From Candidatus Wildermuthbacteria bacterium (GTDB lineage: Bacteria > Patescibacteriota > Minisyncoccia > Minisyncoccales > UBA10102): DNA of 10,121 nt. Positions 1 through 6,001 of this stretch are shown in pieces. The stretch's first letter is position 1. Each line of letters opens with the position of its first letter. The stretch lies in NCBI GenBank assembly GCA_016177245.1, contig JACOVR010000044.1:1-10121 (forward strand). Reading direction: 5' to 3'. A model generated the notes under the pieces. The model made no database searches. It had not been told where the DNA came from and saw only the letters and a list, made by a program, of their open reading frames with translations. A program made the translations under genes and the position numbers.

Positions 1-948
1 GAGGCCATCCGCCCGACCAACGTTTTTAACACGCCGGAAGAAATAAAATTGGAGGACGCCGGTGAGCAGAAGCTTTATCGCTTAATTTGGCAGAGATTTA
101 CTGCTTCGCAAATGAGTCAAGCAGTGTTTGATTCTACTGCCATAGATATTACCGCCAAAAATTATACATTCCGTGCGACGGGACAGATTCTTCGGTTTGA
201 CGGATTTCTCAAGGTGTATCCAATCAAATTTGCGGAAGCAGAACTTCCTGCGCTTAAGGAAAACGAGATTCTCGAACTGAAACAGCTCACCCCTTCCCAA
301 CACTTTACCGAACCCCCTCCGCGATACACGGAAGCAACCATTGTGAAAGCGCTTGAAGAACACGGCATCGGAAGGCCTTCCACATACGCCCCCATCATTT
401 CAACCATCCAGGAAAGAGGATACGTGCAGAAAAATGAACAGAAACGATTCGCCCCAACAGATCTGGGCGTTGCGGTAAACGATCTTCTGGTTTTGCATTT
501 CCCTGCAATCGTAGACATCACGTTTACCGCAGCCATGGAAGAGAAACTCGATACCATTGCCGCTGGCAAAACCGAATGGGTTCCCATGATCAAAGATTTT
601 TACGGGCCGTTTGAAGAAAACCTGATGAAGAAATATGAAGAGGTATCAAAAAAAGATGTTGCGCAGGAAGCAACCGACAAAACGTGCCCCACATGCGGCT
701 CGCCAGTAGTGATACGTTTGGGGAGATTTGGAAAATTTTATTCTTGTTCAACCTTCCCAGCGTGCAAATACACGGAATCGCTCCAACCCAAAAATACTTC
801 CACGGGCATCAAGTGTTCCAAGTGCGGCGAGGGCGAAATCGTTGCCAAGCGCACGAAACGCGGCAAGGTGTTTTATGGATGCAACAAGTATCCGGCATGC
901 GACTTCGCTTCTTGGCAAAAACCCAAAAATGAAGTAAAAAACAAATAG
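1..948 (+). CDS. topA: DNA topoisomerase I (type IA), C-terminal part, 5' truncated by window edge
   Basis: Relaxes negative supercoils by single-strand passage through a 5'-phosphotyrosine intermediate. The reading frame is open from base 1, so the N-terminal TOPRIM region and probably the catalytic tyrosine lie outside the window. The first visible residues, EAIRPT, are the conserved type IA motif following the active-site region. The GIGRPSTYAPII motif near window residues 122-133 is another family hallmark. The C-terminus carries two four-cysteine zinc ribbons of the topoisomerase I DNA-binding type: CPTC...CSTFPAC at about residues 231-254 and CSKC...CNKYPAC at about 272-296, followed by a basic tail. 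315 residues are visible before a TAG stop. A TTG at base 49 is only an internal codon, not a start. A tRNA-Leu follows 4 nt after the stop on the same strand. Identification is secure; only the start is missing. Confidence 0.97.
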   Translation, partial: EAIRPTNVFNTPEEIKLEDAGEQKLYRLIWQRFTASQMSQAVFDSTAIDITAKNYTFRATGQILRFDGFLKVYPIKFAEAELPALKENEILELKQLTPSQHFTEPPPRYTEATIVKALEEHGIGRPSTYAPIISTIQERGYVQKNEQKRFAPTDLGVAVNDLLVLHFPAIVDITFTAAMEEKLDTIAAGKTEWVPMIKDFYGPFEENLMKKYEEVSKKDVAQEATDKTCPTCGSPVVIRLGRFGKFYSCSTFPACKYTESLQPKNTSTGIKCSKCGEGEIVAKRTKRGKVFYGCNKYPACDFASWQKPKNEVKNK

Positions 949-952
949 CGTT

Positions 953-1036
953 GGCCGGGTGATGGAACAGGCAGACATGTGGGACTCAAAATCCCATGAT
1001 CGCGAGATCGTGAGAGTTCGATTCTCTCCCCGGCCA
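953..1036 (+). tRNA. tRNA-Leu (anticodon CAA, reads UUG)
   Basis: A complete class II cloverleaf can be folded by eye. The acceptor stem is GGCCGGG (953-959) with CCCGGCC (1029-1035) and discriminator A1036. The D stem is ATG/CAT. The anticodon stem TGGGA/TCCCA encloses loop CTCAAAA, with anticodon CAA at 987-989. A long variable arm, GATC-GCGA-GATC, is typical of tRNA-Leu/Ser/Tyr. The T stem GAGAG/CTCTC has loop TTCGATT. CCA is not encoded (CTA follows), so CCA-adding enzyme is needed. The gene starts 4 nt after the topA stop with no room for its own promoter, so it is probably processed from the topA transcript. Confidence 0.97.
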
Positions 1037-1069
1037 CTATATTATCTTCTTATCATTGCTATAGCAGAA

Positions 1070-1588
1070 CTAAGAAGACAGTCGTCTTTTTATTACTTCG
1101 TCAAAGCAAATACGAAACCATGCGGTGTATGCGTCGGAATGTTGTTTCATTCCGTCACCGATTGCGTCGAGCGAAGCAAATTTCCAGTCCTCCACTTCCT
1201 CTCCGTCGGGGACAGGAACTCCATCAAACGTTCCCGTAAGCACGTGATCGTATTCGTACTCGATCAGTCCGTTATCTAACGGAACCTTGTATACAAAAGT
1301 AAACATCTCTTTGAGTTTTGTCTCAATACCCATTTCTTCTTTCAGGCGCCGCTCACCAGCAGCAATCGTTTCTTCTCCCGGCCTTGGATGGCCGCAACAC
1401 GTGTTGCTCCAAAGCCCTCCCGAGTGGTACTTTTGTTTTGTCCTTTTTTGCAAAAGCCACTCCCCTTTCGAGTTAACGATAAAAACCGAGATTGCCCGGT
1501 GAAGCCGCCCTTCCCGGTGTGCCTTGAGTTTTCCCTCGGTGCCCAATGCACGATCGTTTTGATCTACGAGGACGACGCGTTCTTCCAT
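1070..1588 (-). CDS. idi: Isopentenyl-diphosphate delta-isomerase, type I (Nudix fold)
   Basis: Interconverts isopentenyl diphosphate and dimethylallyl diphosphate, the starting pair for polyprenyl carriers; cytosolic and metal dependent. The 172-residue product has the type I landmarks: H24 and H30 (in GRLHRAISVF) as metal ligands, SNTCCGHP at 61-68 with catalytic cysteine C65 and ligand H67, a Nudix-like helix around PGEETIAAGERRLKEEMGIE (70-89), and the E110-x-E112 pair matching the catalytic and metal-binding glutamates of the E. coli enzyme. A longer open frame runs upstream to 2050 but only translates PAP2 and the folD end out of frame; homology begins at MEERVVLV, so ATG 1588 is chosen. 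The start overlaps PAP2 by 25 nt, implying translational coupling. It is the last gene of the tsaC-glyA-folD-PAP2-idi run and converges on the tRNA gene. No clear Shine-Dalgarno sequence is visible. Confidence 0.93.
   Translation of the reverse strand: MEERVVLVDQNDRALGTEGKLKAHREGRLHRAISVFIVNSKGEWLLQKRTKQKYHSGGLWSNTCCGHPRPGEETIAAGERRLKEEMGIETKLKEMFTFVYKVPLDNGLIEYEYDHVLTGTFDGVPVPDGEEVEDWKFASLDAIGDGMKQHSDAYTAWFRICFDEVIKRRLSS
1071..1094 (+). terminator. Weak candidate terminator for topA-tRNA-Leu
   Basis: TAAGAAGAC (1071-1079) pairs with GTCTTTTTA (1084-1092) around an AGTC loop: nine pairs including one G-T. The T-rich side is partly inside the stem and continues as TT. The stem is AT-rich, and it lies inside the 3' end of the opposing idi gene, so this is a plausible but weak bidirectional boundary between convergent units. 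In 1037-1070 I see only a small TGCTATAGCA palindrome (1057-1066). Confidence 0.35.
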
Positions 1589-2028
1589 ATGCGCTTTGAA
1601 AGCTGAACCATGAGAAACGCAGAAGTAATTCCCACCGCTGCTCCTCCTGCAATATCTGAACCATAGTGGAGCCCGGCAAGCACCCTTGCAATCCCAATGA
1701 GCAATGCGCCTGCAAAAAAGAGAAGACCAAGTTTTTGGTTGTGCGCGTACACAACCCCTGCAATCGCAAAAAACAACGCGGCATGTCCCGAAGGAAAAGA
1801 AGGAGATGCGGGATGATCCACAAGGGGCGCAAACCCGTTTTCTGCAAAGGGCCTGCCCCGATCCCACAAAAGCCGAATCGCTTCTGTGATAATGCCCCGA
1901 GAAAGAATTGCCGCGGCCGCTAGCTGAACAAAAAGCAGGCGCGAGCGCTTTTTCAAAAACAAGAAAATCAAAAACGCGAGAAGTATATATCCAAAATATT
2001 CCGCGAAAAAAATTATGAGAGCTTGCAT
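1564..2028 (-). CDS. PAP2-superfamily lipid phosphatase (undecaprenyl-diphosphatase BcrC-like)
   Basis: A 154-residue integral membrane protein with the three PAP2/acid phosphatase motifs. Motif 1 is around RLLWDRGRP (52-60), with arginine at the position usually held by lysine. Motif 2 is SFPSGH (77-82). Motif 3 is R115...H121...D125 (ARVLAGLHYGSD), with H121 expected to be the phospho-accepting histidine. Hydrophobic segments lie near 3-25, 31-54, 83-95, 99-118 and 126-143, consistent with five or six short membrane spans. By family, the likely substrate is undecaprenyl diphosphate, recycled on the outer membrane face; phosphatidic acid or PGP cannot be excluded. The start overlaps the folD end by 16 nt and the end overlaps idi, so all are probably co-translated. 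Pairing a polyprenyl-diphosphate phosphatase with IPP isomerase makes sense metabolically. The exact substrate is inferred. Confidence 0.85.
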   Translation of the reverse strand: MQALIIFFAEYFGYILLAFLIFLFLKKRSRLLFVQLAAAAILSRGIITEAIRLLWDRGRPFAENGFAPLVDHPASPSFPSGHAALFFAIAGVVYAHNQKLGLLFFAGALLIGIARVLAGLHYGSDIAGGAAVGITSAFLMVQLSKRIWKNASSS

Positions 2029-2828
2029 AGATTTTGAAAAAGGCAGGCAACGGTGAGTGGGCCGACTCCTCCGGGGACCGGAGTGATGAATCCTGCTTTT
2101 TTTGAAACGCTCCGAAAATCTACGTCGCCTTTGGTTTTGCCCGACTCCACCGATGTCCCTGCATCAATAACGACTGCGCCCCTTTTTACCATGACGCCCT
2201 TGATCAAGTTCTGCTGCCCTGTAGCTGAAATCAAAATGTCTGCGCTGCGAGTAAGAGCCCCAAGATTTTTTGTTGATTTGGTTGCAACGCTTACGGTTGC
2301 TCCCTGTTGCAAAAACCAAAGGGTGAGAGGCATGCCAACCAAACGGCCAGCTCCCACAATCACCACACGCTTTCCCTTTGTGGAAATGCCGTATTCTTCC
2401 AAAAGCGAAGAAACTGCCCAAACTGTTGGCGGAACAACAGGAAACTGGCCCAGCGCAAAAAGGCCGAAGGCAGCAGAAGAAAGCACATCCACGTCTTTTC
2501 TCAGCGGAATGCGATTGAGGATATCTTGCATGCGAACCGATTTTGGGAGCGGAAGCTGAACAATCATCCCAGAGATTGATTTGTCTCTGCCAAGGTTCTC
2601 AACAATCGTTTCCATCTTCTCTTGAGAAGTTGCTGAAGAAATCTTCACGAGTCGGAAGCGAACGCCCAAAAATTTCGCTGCTTTCTTTTTTTCTTTGATG
2701 TATTTTTCAGACACGGGATTTGACCCAACCTGGACAACAGCAAGCTGCAGTTTTTTGCCTGCAACCTGCGCTTTCAAATCATCAAGAATATTTTTTGCAA
2801 TGCGTTCTCCTAAAAGCAACGTTGCCAT
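2013..2828 (-). CDS. folD: FolD: methylene-THF dehydrogenase / methenyl-THF cyclohydrolase, divergent
   Basis: Interconverts 5,10-methylene-, 5,10-methenyl- and 10-formyl-tetrahydrofolate using NADP. The 271 residues are near the usual length. The YxxxK catalytic pair is Y43/K47 (SEKYIKEK), QLPLP lies at 91-95, the Rossmann loop is GAGRLVGMP (159-167), ADILISATG at 197-204 is conserved, and TPVPGGVGPLT (249-259) is the C-terminal signature. Two regions depart from the textbook enzyme: the KDVDG-F/H segment reads KDVDVLS (111-117) and the usual P-C-T-P reads PPTV (133-136). I believe such variants recur in Parcubacteria, but that is from memory. ATG 2828 lies 5 nt after the glyA stop with no obvious Shine-Dalgarno sequence, suggesting translational coupling. 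Adjacency to glyA supports the folate role, since SHMT supplies its substrate. Confidence 0.94.
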   Translation of the reverse strand: MATLLLGERIAKNILDDLKAQVAGKKLQLAVVQVGSNPVSEKYIKEKKKAAKFLGVRFRLVKISSATSQEKMETIVENLGRDKSISGMIVQLPLPKSVRMQDILNRIPLRKDVDVLSSAAFGLFALGQFPVVPPTVWAVSSLLEEYGISTKGKRVVIVGAGRLVGMPLTLWFLQQGATVSVATKSTKNLGALTRSADILISATGQQNLIKGVMVKRGAVVIDAGTSVESGKTKGDVDFRSVSKKAGFITPVPGGVGPLTVACLFQNLCKLS

Positions 2829-2833
2829 GAAGG

Positions 2834-4051
2834 TTAGTATGGGAGGGGGAATTTTTTACAAAGCTTTTTCACTTCTTGACGGAGTTTCTGCAGAACCTTT
2901 TTGTTCTTATGGTTTTTAATTGCGCCATTGATCCACTCGGCAATCTGCTGTATTTCTTTTTCTTTCATGCCTCTCGTAGTTATTGCCGGAACGCCAATGC
3001 GGATTCCGCTTGGATCCATGGGAGACCGGGAGTCGTCTGGAATCATGTTTTTATTCACCGTGATTCCAATCTCATCGAGAGCGGTTTCGGCTTCTTTTCC
3101 AGTCACGCCTTTCGATCCCAGCACGTCAACCAATACCATGTGATTGTCGGTGCCTCCAAACATGAGCTTGAAGCCGTGGCGTTTGAGTTCTTTCTCTAAA
3201 ACTTTTGCGTTTTTCAAAATCTGTTTTGCGTACTTTTGAAAAGAGGGCCTCAACGCCTCTCCGAACGCAACCGCTTTTGCGGCAATATTGTGCATGTGCG
3301 GGCCGCCTTGAAATCCCGGGAAACAGGCCTTGTCGATGATGTGCGCAAATTCTTTTTTGCACACAATCATTCCTCCTCTGGGCCCCCGCAAGGTTTTGTG
3401 GGTTGTGGTGGTGACAATATCAAAATAAGGAACGGGGCTGGGAAGCGCTTTTCCTGCGATGAGCCCTGCGATATGCGCCATATCAAACATTGATATTGCC
3501 CCAACTTTTTTTGCAATGTCGCAGTATTTTTTGTAATCGATTTGGCGCGTATAGGCAGAAAATCCTGCGAGCATCAGCTTGGGCTTTTCTCGCATTGCAA
3601 TGCGCTCAAGCTCTTGGTAATCAATGAGTCCGTCTGCTTTCGTTTTGTAGCGGATAAAACGATAGATTTTTGCTGCCAAGGTAACCGGGTGGCCGTGAGT
3701 TAAGTGGCCGCCGTGGGAAAGATCCATGCCCAAGACCGTGTCGCCTGGTTTCAAAACCGCGCTGTACACAATCATGTTGGCTGGTGCCCCTGAAAGCGGC
3801 TGGACATTCACGTGCTCGGCTCCGAAAAGTTTTTTTGCCCGTTCAATTGCCAACGTCTCGATCGCGTCGGTGTAGGGCTGGCCGCCGTAATATCTTTTCC
3901 CGGGATACCCTTCTGAATATTTGTTCGTGAAAACCGAGCCCAATGCCTCAAGCACGGCTTTTGAAACATAGTTTTCAGAAGCAATCAGTTCCATGCCCTC
4001 CTGTTGGCGCTTTGTTTCCCGTGCAATAAGTTTTCTCACTTGCGAATCCAT
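2834..4051 (-). CDS. glyA: Serine hydroxymethyltransferase
   Basis: PLP enzyme converting serine plus tetrahydrofolate to glycine plus 5,10-methylene-THF; cytosolic. The 405-residue protein is full length and colinear with the family: ELIASENYVS (21-30), NKYSEGYPGKRYYGG (43-57), the PLP-phosphate loop LSGAPAN (86-92, where many bacterial enzymes have SGSQAN), MDLSHGGHLTHG (109-120), FDMAHIAGL (189-197), and the Schiff-base lysine K219 in TTTTHKTLRGPRGG. The C-terminal part has GIRIGVPAITTRG. The ATG at 4051 directly abuts the TAA of the upstream tsaC gene with no intervening base, a clear translational coupling arrangement. folD follows after 5 nt, so the methylene-THF made here is used by the next gene product. 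Nothing indicates damage. Confidence 0.98.
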   Translation of the reverse strand: MDSQVRKLIARETKRQQEGMELIASENYVSKAVLEALGSVFTNKYSEGYPGKRYYGGQPYTDAIETLAIERAKKLFGAEHVNVQPLSGAPANMIVYSAVLKPGDTVLGMDLSHGGHLTHGHPVTLAAKIYRFIRYKTKADGLIDYQELERIAMREKPKLMLAGFSAYTRQIDYKKYCDIAKKVGAISMFDMAHIAGLIAGKALPSPVPYFDIVTTTTHKTLRGPRGGMIVCKKEFAHIIDKACFPGFQGGPHMHNIAAKAVAFGEALRPSFQKYAKQILKNAKVLEKELKRHGFKLMFGGTDNHMVLVDVLGSKGVTGKEAETALDEIGITVNKNMIPDDSRSPMDPSGIRIGVPAITTRGMKEKEIQQIAEWINGAIKNHKNKKVLQKLRQEVKKLCKKFPLPY

Positions 4052-4648
4052 TTATTTTCGTAAAACCTTTTTTACTTTTCCGGTGAGGTCAACAACCGTA
4101 GAAGGGAACGAATCAAGAACGCCTCCGTCAATCACAAGATCTGGCTGGTGCTTGTTTTTTGGAAATGCCGAGATGATCTCCGGTGCGGTCTGTAATGGCG
4201 GCTGCCCTGAAATATTCACCGAAGTTTGAGCCAGCGGCCCGCCCAACAAACTCATAACCTGCTGGAGGAAGCGGTGCTTTGGCACTCGAACTCCTATGGT
4301 TTCTTTTGTCCCGAGCCCTTGCAAGAAATTGCCCTTTCTTTTCAAAACTGCGGTTACCTTCCCTGGCCACGATTTTCTCAAAAAGGCCCTCTGCGATTCG
4401 GAAATGGCAGCATATTTCTTTGCCATGGCAAGATCTTTCACAAAAATGCCGAGGGGCTTATCGCTTGTGCGCTTTTTTATTTTAAAAATCTTCTGCACTG
4501 CCCTTGCATTATGAGCGTCTGCGATCAATCCGTAAATGGTGTCTGTTGGACACGCAAGCACCTTGCCTTTTTTGAGCGCAGCGACTGCCTGCGCAACAAC
4601 TTTGGTATGATTTCGGGCAGAAAGTTTCAGTATCTTCATTTCTTCCAT
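4052..4648 (-). CDS. tsaC: L-threonylcarbamoyladenylate synthase (TsaC/YrdC family)
   Basis: Makes threonylcarbamoyl-AMP from threonine, bicarbonate and ATP, the precursor for the t6A37 modification of ANN-decoding tRNAs. The 198 residues match the short, single-domain YrdC form rather than the longer Sua5 form. Visible motifs are PTDTIYGL (34-41), KIKKRTSDKPLGIFV (56-70) with the conserved KxR, SWPGKVTAVL (93-102), GVRVP (119-123) and TSVNISG (142-148) with the SxN motif. An open frame continues upstream to 4996, but it crosses a terminator and a structured region, so it is rejected. Two starts are realistic. ATG 4648 has AAGGTG 7 nt upstream. ATG 4639 (MKILKLS) would suit a transcript made from the adjacent TGCTACAAT element. 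glyA follows with zero spacing. Family assignment is secure; the start is not settled. Confidence 0.93.
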   Translation of the reverse strand: MEEMKILKLSARNHTKVVAQAVAALKKGKVLACPTDTIYGLIADAHNARAVQKIFKIKKRTSDKPLGIFVKDLAMAKKYAAISESQRAFLRKSWPGKVTAVLKRKGNFLQGLGTKETIGVRVPKHRFLQQVMSLLGGPLAQTSVNISGQPPLQTAPEIISAFPKNKHQPDLVIDGGVLDSFPSTVVDLTGKVKKVLRK

Positions 4649-4661
4649 ATTGTAGCACCTT
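4649..4661 (-). promoter_or_regulatory. Extended -10 element and overlapping RBS in front of tsaC
   Basis: Read on the minus strand, 4657-4649 is TGCTACAAT, an extended -10 (TG-n-TACAAT) ending at the base before ATG 4648; no good -35 is visible. Overlapping it is AAGGTG (4661-4656), well placed as a Shine-Dalgarno for ATG 4648. If the promoter fires, transcription would start near 4643 and only ATG 4639 would be available, with a leader of about 3 nt. If transcription comes from upstream, ATG 4648 and its ribosome site are used. Confidence 0.4.
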
Positions 4662-4687
4662 TTTACGTACCACCCATGAATATCGAC

Positions 4688-4736
4688 AAAAAAAGAGAGC
4701 GAGACAGCTGGGCAGCTATGGAGCCGTCTCACTCTC
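4688..4736 (-). terminator. Strong rho-independent terminator upstream of tsaC
   Basis: On the minus strand GAGAGTGAGAC (4736-4726) pairs fully with GTCTCGCTCTC (4705-4695), with one U-G wobble that would be a C-A mismatch if read on the plus strand. GGCT/AGCT extends it by four more pairs, and seven T follow (4694-4688). It ends 40 nt before the tsaC start, so it either closes a separate small RNA gene or acts as an attenuator for tsaC-glyA-folD. Confidence 0.9.
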
Positions 4737-4916
4737 GAAGGACCAACCCCACGGGAACGCAAGGAGGCACCTGAACGTTCCCTGGAGCCAAAAATAGGAA
4801 GCGGAGGGGCCCTGCCAAAAGGAGGCCTGATTCCGAAAGACAGGACCCCCCGCTGTTTCGGAGAGAGAGGGTCTGCGGCAACTCTGGCTGGGATCGCCTG
4901 GCAGGTCCCCCTCCTA
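4688..4916 (-). ncRNA. Structured RNA of about 230 nt, unknown family (ncRNA or leader)
   Basis: A discrete transcription unit: consensus promoter at 4950-4923, predicted start near 4916, strong terminator ending at 4688. The interior is GC-rich and clearly structured on the minus strand. AGCGGGGGGTCCTG (4854-4841) pairs with CAGGGCCCCTCCGCT (4814-4800), with one bulge and a G-U that only works on this strand. CGTTCCC/GGGAACG forms a perfect 7-bp stem (4782-4776 in minus order with 4759-4753). The ends can pair weakly through GGACC and GGTCC. CTCTCTCTC (4869-4861) is complementary at eight of nine positions to the 5' arm of the terminator, a possible antiterminator. Open frames cross the region but none has a good start plus ribosome site or a recognisable protein. 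I do not recognise 6S, RNase P, SRP, tmRNA, T-box, THF or glycine riboswitch signatures. Confidence 0.6.
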
Positions 4917-4922
4917 ATTTTC

Positions 4923-4950
4923 ATCATAAACCTACAAACAGGACTGTCAA
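4923..4950 (-). promoter_or_regulatory. Consensus sigma70-type promoter for the structured RNA
   Basis: Read on the minus strand: TTGACA (4950-4945, perfect -35), a 16-nt spacer, then TATGAT (4928-4923, 5 of 6 to the -10 consensus). This is the best promoter match noticed in the window. The -35 overlaps the TGA stop of the nucleotidyltransferase remnant. Expected transcription start is near 4916. Confidence 0.75.
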
Positions 4951-5117
4951 TGATAGCGCGTGCTGTCTGCTTGAAGCAATGCTTGGCGCGCGTCATGCAG
5001 ATTTTCTGGGGTGGTAATAGGCCGCCAGCGGTCAGTTACGTGAAAGCTGATGCGCTTTCCTTTTTTCAGAAGAGCTTTTATATAGTCGGTAAATTCGTAC
5101 TCTCCGCGTTTTGTACC
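4947..5117 (-). pseudogene. C-terminal remnant of a second sugar nucleotidyltransferase
   Basis: Fifty-six codons ending in TGA encode GTKRGEYEFTDY, then ...DRWRPITTPENL..., closely matching the C-terminus of the intact nucleotidyltransferase at 6843-7520 (KSKRGEYEFTDY ... KTWIPITFPESI). The shared 10-residue core KRGEYEFTDY is encoded by nearly the same bases (about 28 of 32 over 5081-5112 versus 6959-6990), while the rest is divergent, pointing to an old paralogue rather than a recent copy. The N-terminal catalytic domain (GxGTRM, sugar-binding region) is missing, and homology stops abruptly near 5117, inside the end of the epimerase gene. The reading frame is offset from that of the epimerase, so the piece has no start of its own and is probably untranslated. 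The simplest reading is a deletion that joined the epimerase gene to the tail of a former downstream gene. Confidence 0.75.
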
Positions 5118-5970
5118 ACTCAAAAGTCTCTTCGAGCCCTTGTTGTAATGTATAGGAAGGTTCCCATTGTAATTCCTTTTTTGCCTTCTTGACCGCCAGA
5201 GAGCTCCGTTGCTGTCCACCCGATTCATTTTTGTTAAAACGCACCCTTGCCGTCATCCCCGTGATATTCTCAATGGAGATCAAGAGTTCCTTAAGAGAGG
5301 TTTCTTTCCCGGTCGCCAGGTTGTATACCCCTACCGCGTCGCTCTCTACAGCAAGAATACAACCATTTACAATATCTTTCACGAACACAAAGTCTCGGGT
5401 TTGATTTCCATCCCCGTGGATAACGACTTCCTGACCTGATAGTACCCTTTCAAAAAACGACCCAACAACGCTCACTCCTTTTTGGCCCGGGCCGTATACA
5501 TTCGCAAAACGCAAGGCAACAAAGGGAAGATTAAAGTGTTCTAGATAGTACGCAAAGTAGTTCTCGGCTGCGGCTTTTGCCATGCCGTAGGGAGAAGGAT
5601 GGCTGGGCACTGCGTCCTCTGGCGTTGGAAACAGGGCTGCTTTGCCGTAGACCGCGGCACTTGACGCAAAAACGATTTTCTTTACACCAATCTTGCGCGA
5701 CGCATCAAGAACGTTCAAACTGCCCATGATATTCACTCTCGCGTCTTTTGCGGGCTGTTCGTTTGATACCCGCACGTCCGTTTGAGCTGCAAGGTGGAAC
5801 ACAACGTCCGGTTGAGCTTTTTCAAACGCATCAAACAGTCCTCCGCTACAGATATCTACATCGGGCAGGTCAGCCACACTCACCTCGTTACCCTCGCTAG
5901 CAAGCCTGTCTTTCAGGCGGCTTCCGATAAAGCCTTTCCCTCCTGTAATCAAAATTTTCTTTTTACTCAT
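5032..5970 (-). CDS. NAD-dependent sugar-nucleotide epimerase/dehydratase (extended SDR, GalE-like)
   Basis: Extended short-chain dehydrogenase acting on nucleotide-activated sugars; cytosolic. The NAD-binding glycine motif is GGKGFIG (10-16), followed by HLAAQTDV (59-66), FASSAAVYG (101-109) with the catalytic serine, and the YxxxK pair Y128/K132 in PYGMAKAAAE. RFANVYGPGQ (154-163) and RDFVFVKDIV (192-201) are typical of UDP-glucose 4-epimerase-like members. Family homology ends at about residue 287 (EETFEWYK); the last 25 residues, rich in Arg/Lys/Ser, are a frame-shifted translation of the nucleotidyltransferase remnant and not an SDR domain. The exact substrate (UDP-glucose, UDP-GlcNAc, dTDP-sugar) cannot be read from sequence. 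The gene follows a strong terminator and should have its own promoter, but I see only weak -10-like sequence (TAGTAT, TATGCT) in the 30 nt upstream and no strong ribosome site. Confidence 0.9.
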   Translation of the reverse strand: MSKKKILITGGKGFIGSRLKDRLASEGNEVSVADLPDVDICSGGLFDAFEKAQPDVVFHLAAQTDVRVSNEQPAKDARVNIMGSLNVLDASRKIGVKKIVFASSAAVYGKAALFPTPEDAVPSHPSPYGMAKAAAENYFAYYLEHFNLPFVALRFANVYGPGQKGVSVVGSFFERVLSGQEVVIHGDGNQTRDFVFVKDIVNGCILAVESDAVGVYNLATGKETSLKELLISIENITGMTARVRFNKNESGGQQRSSLAVKKAKKELQWEPSYTLQQGLEETFEWYKTRRVRIYRLYKSSSEKRKAHQLSRN

Positions 5971-6001
5971 ATCACCAATACTACCTTATTTTTAGCATAA
6001 G

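Noticed and set aside
162..593. Minus-strand open frame opposite topA
   Set aside because: Antisense of a conserved catalytic region; no independent support.
1057..1066. TGCTATAGCA palindrome between tRNA and idi
   Set aside because: Only five pairs without a loop or T-run; too small to call a terminator or operator.
1589..2050. Upstream extension of the idi reading frame to 326 residues
   Set aside because: It is an out-of-frame reading of the PAP2 gene and folD end; type I isomerases are about 170-180 residues and homology begins at ATG 1588.
4226..4774. Plus-strand open frame of 182 codons opposite tsaC
   Set aside because: Antisense shadow of a well-supported gene, with no domain, start signal or promoter.
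4649..4996. Upstream extension of the tsaC frame to 314 residues, starting MTRAKHCF or MMKIRRG
   Set aside because: It crosses the promoter, structured RNA and strong terminator; the Arg/Pro/Ser-rich translation matches no domain, and other minus-strand frames are also largely open here because the DNA is GC-rich.
5971..6001. Promoter for the epimerase
   Set aside because: TAGTAT and TATGCT are weak -10-like strings with no acceptable -35, so no promoter is annotated.
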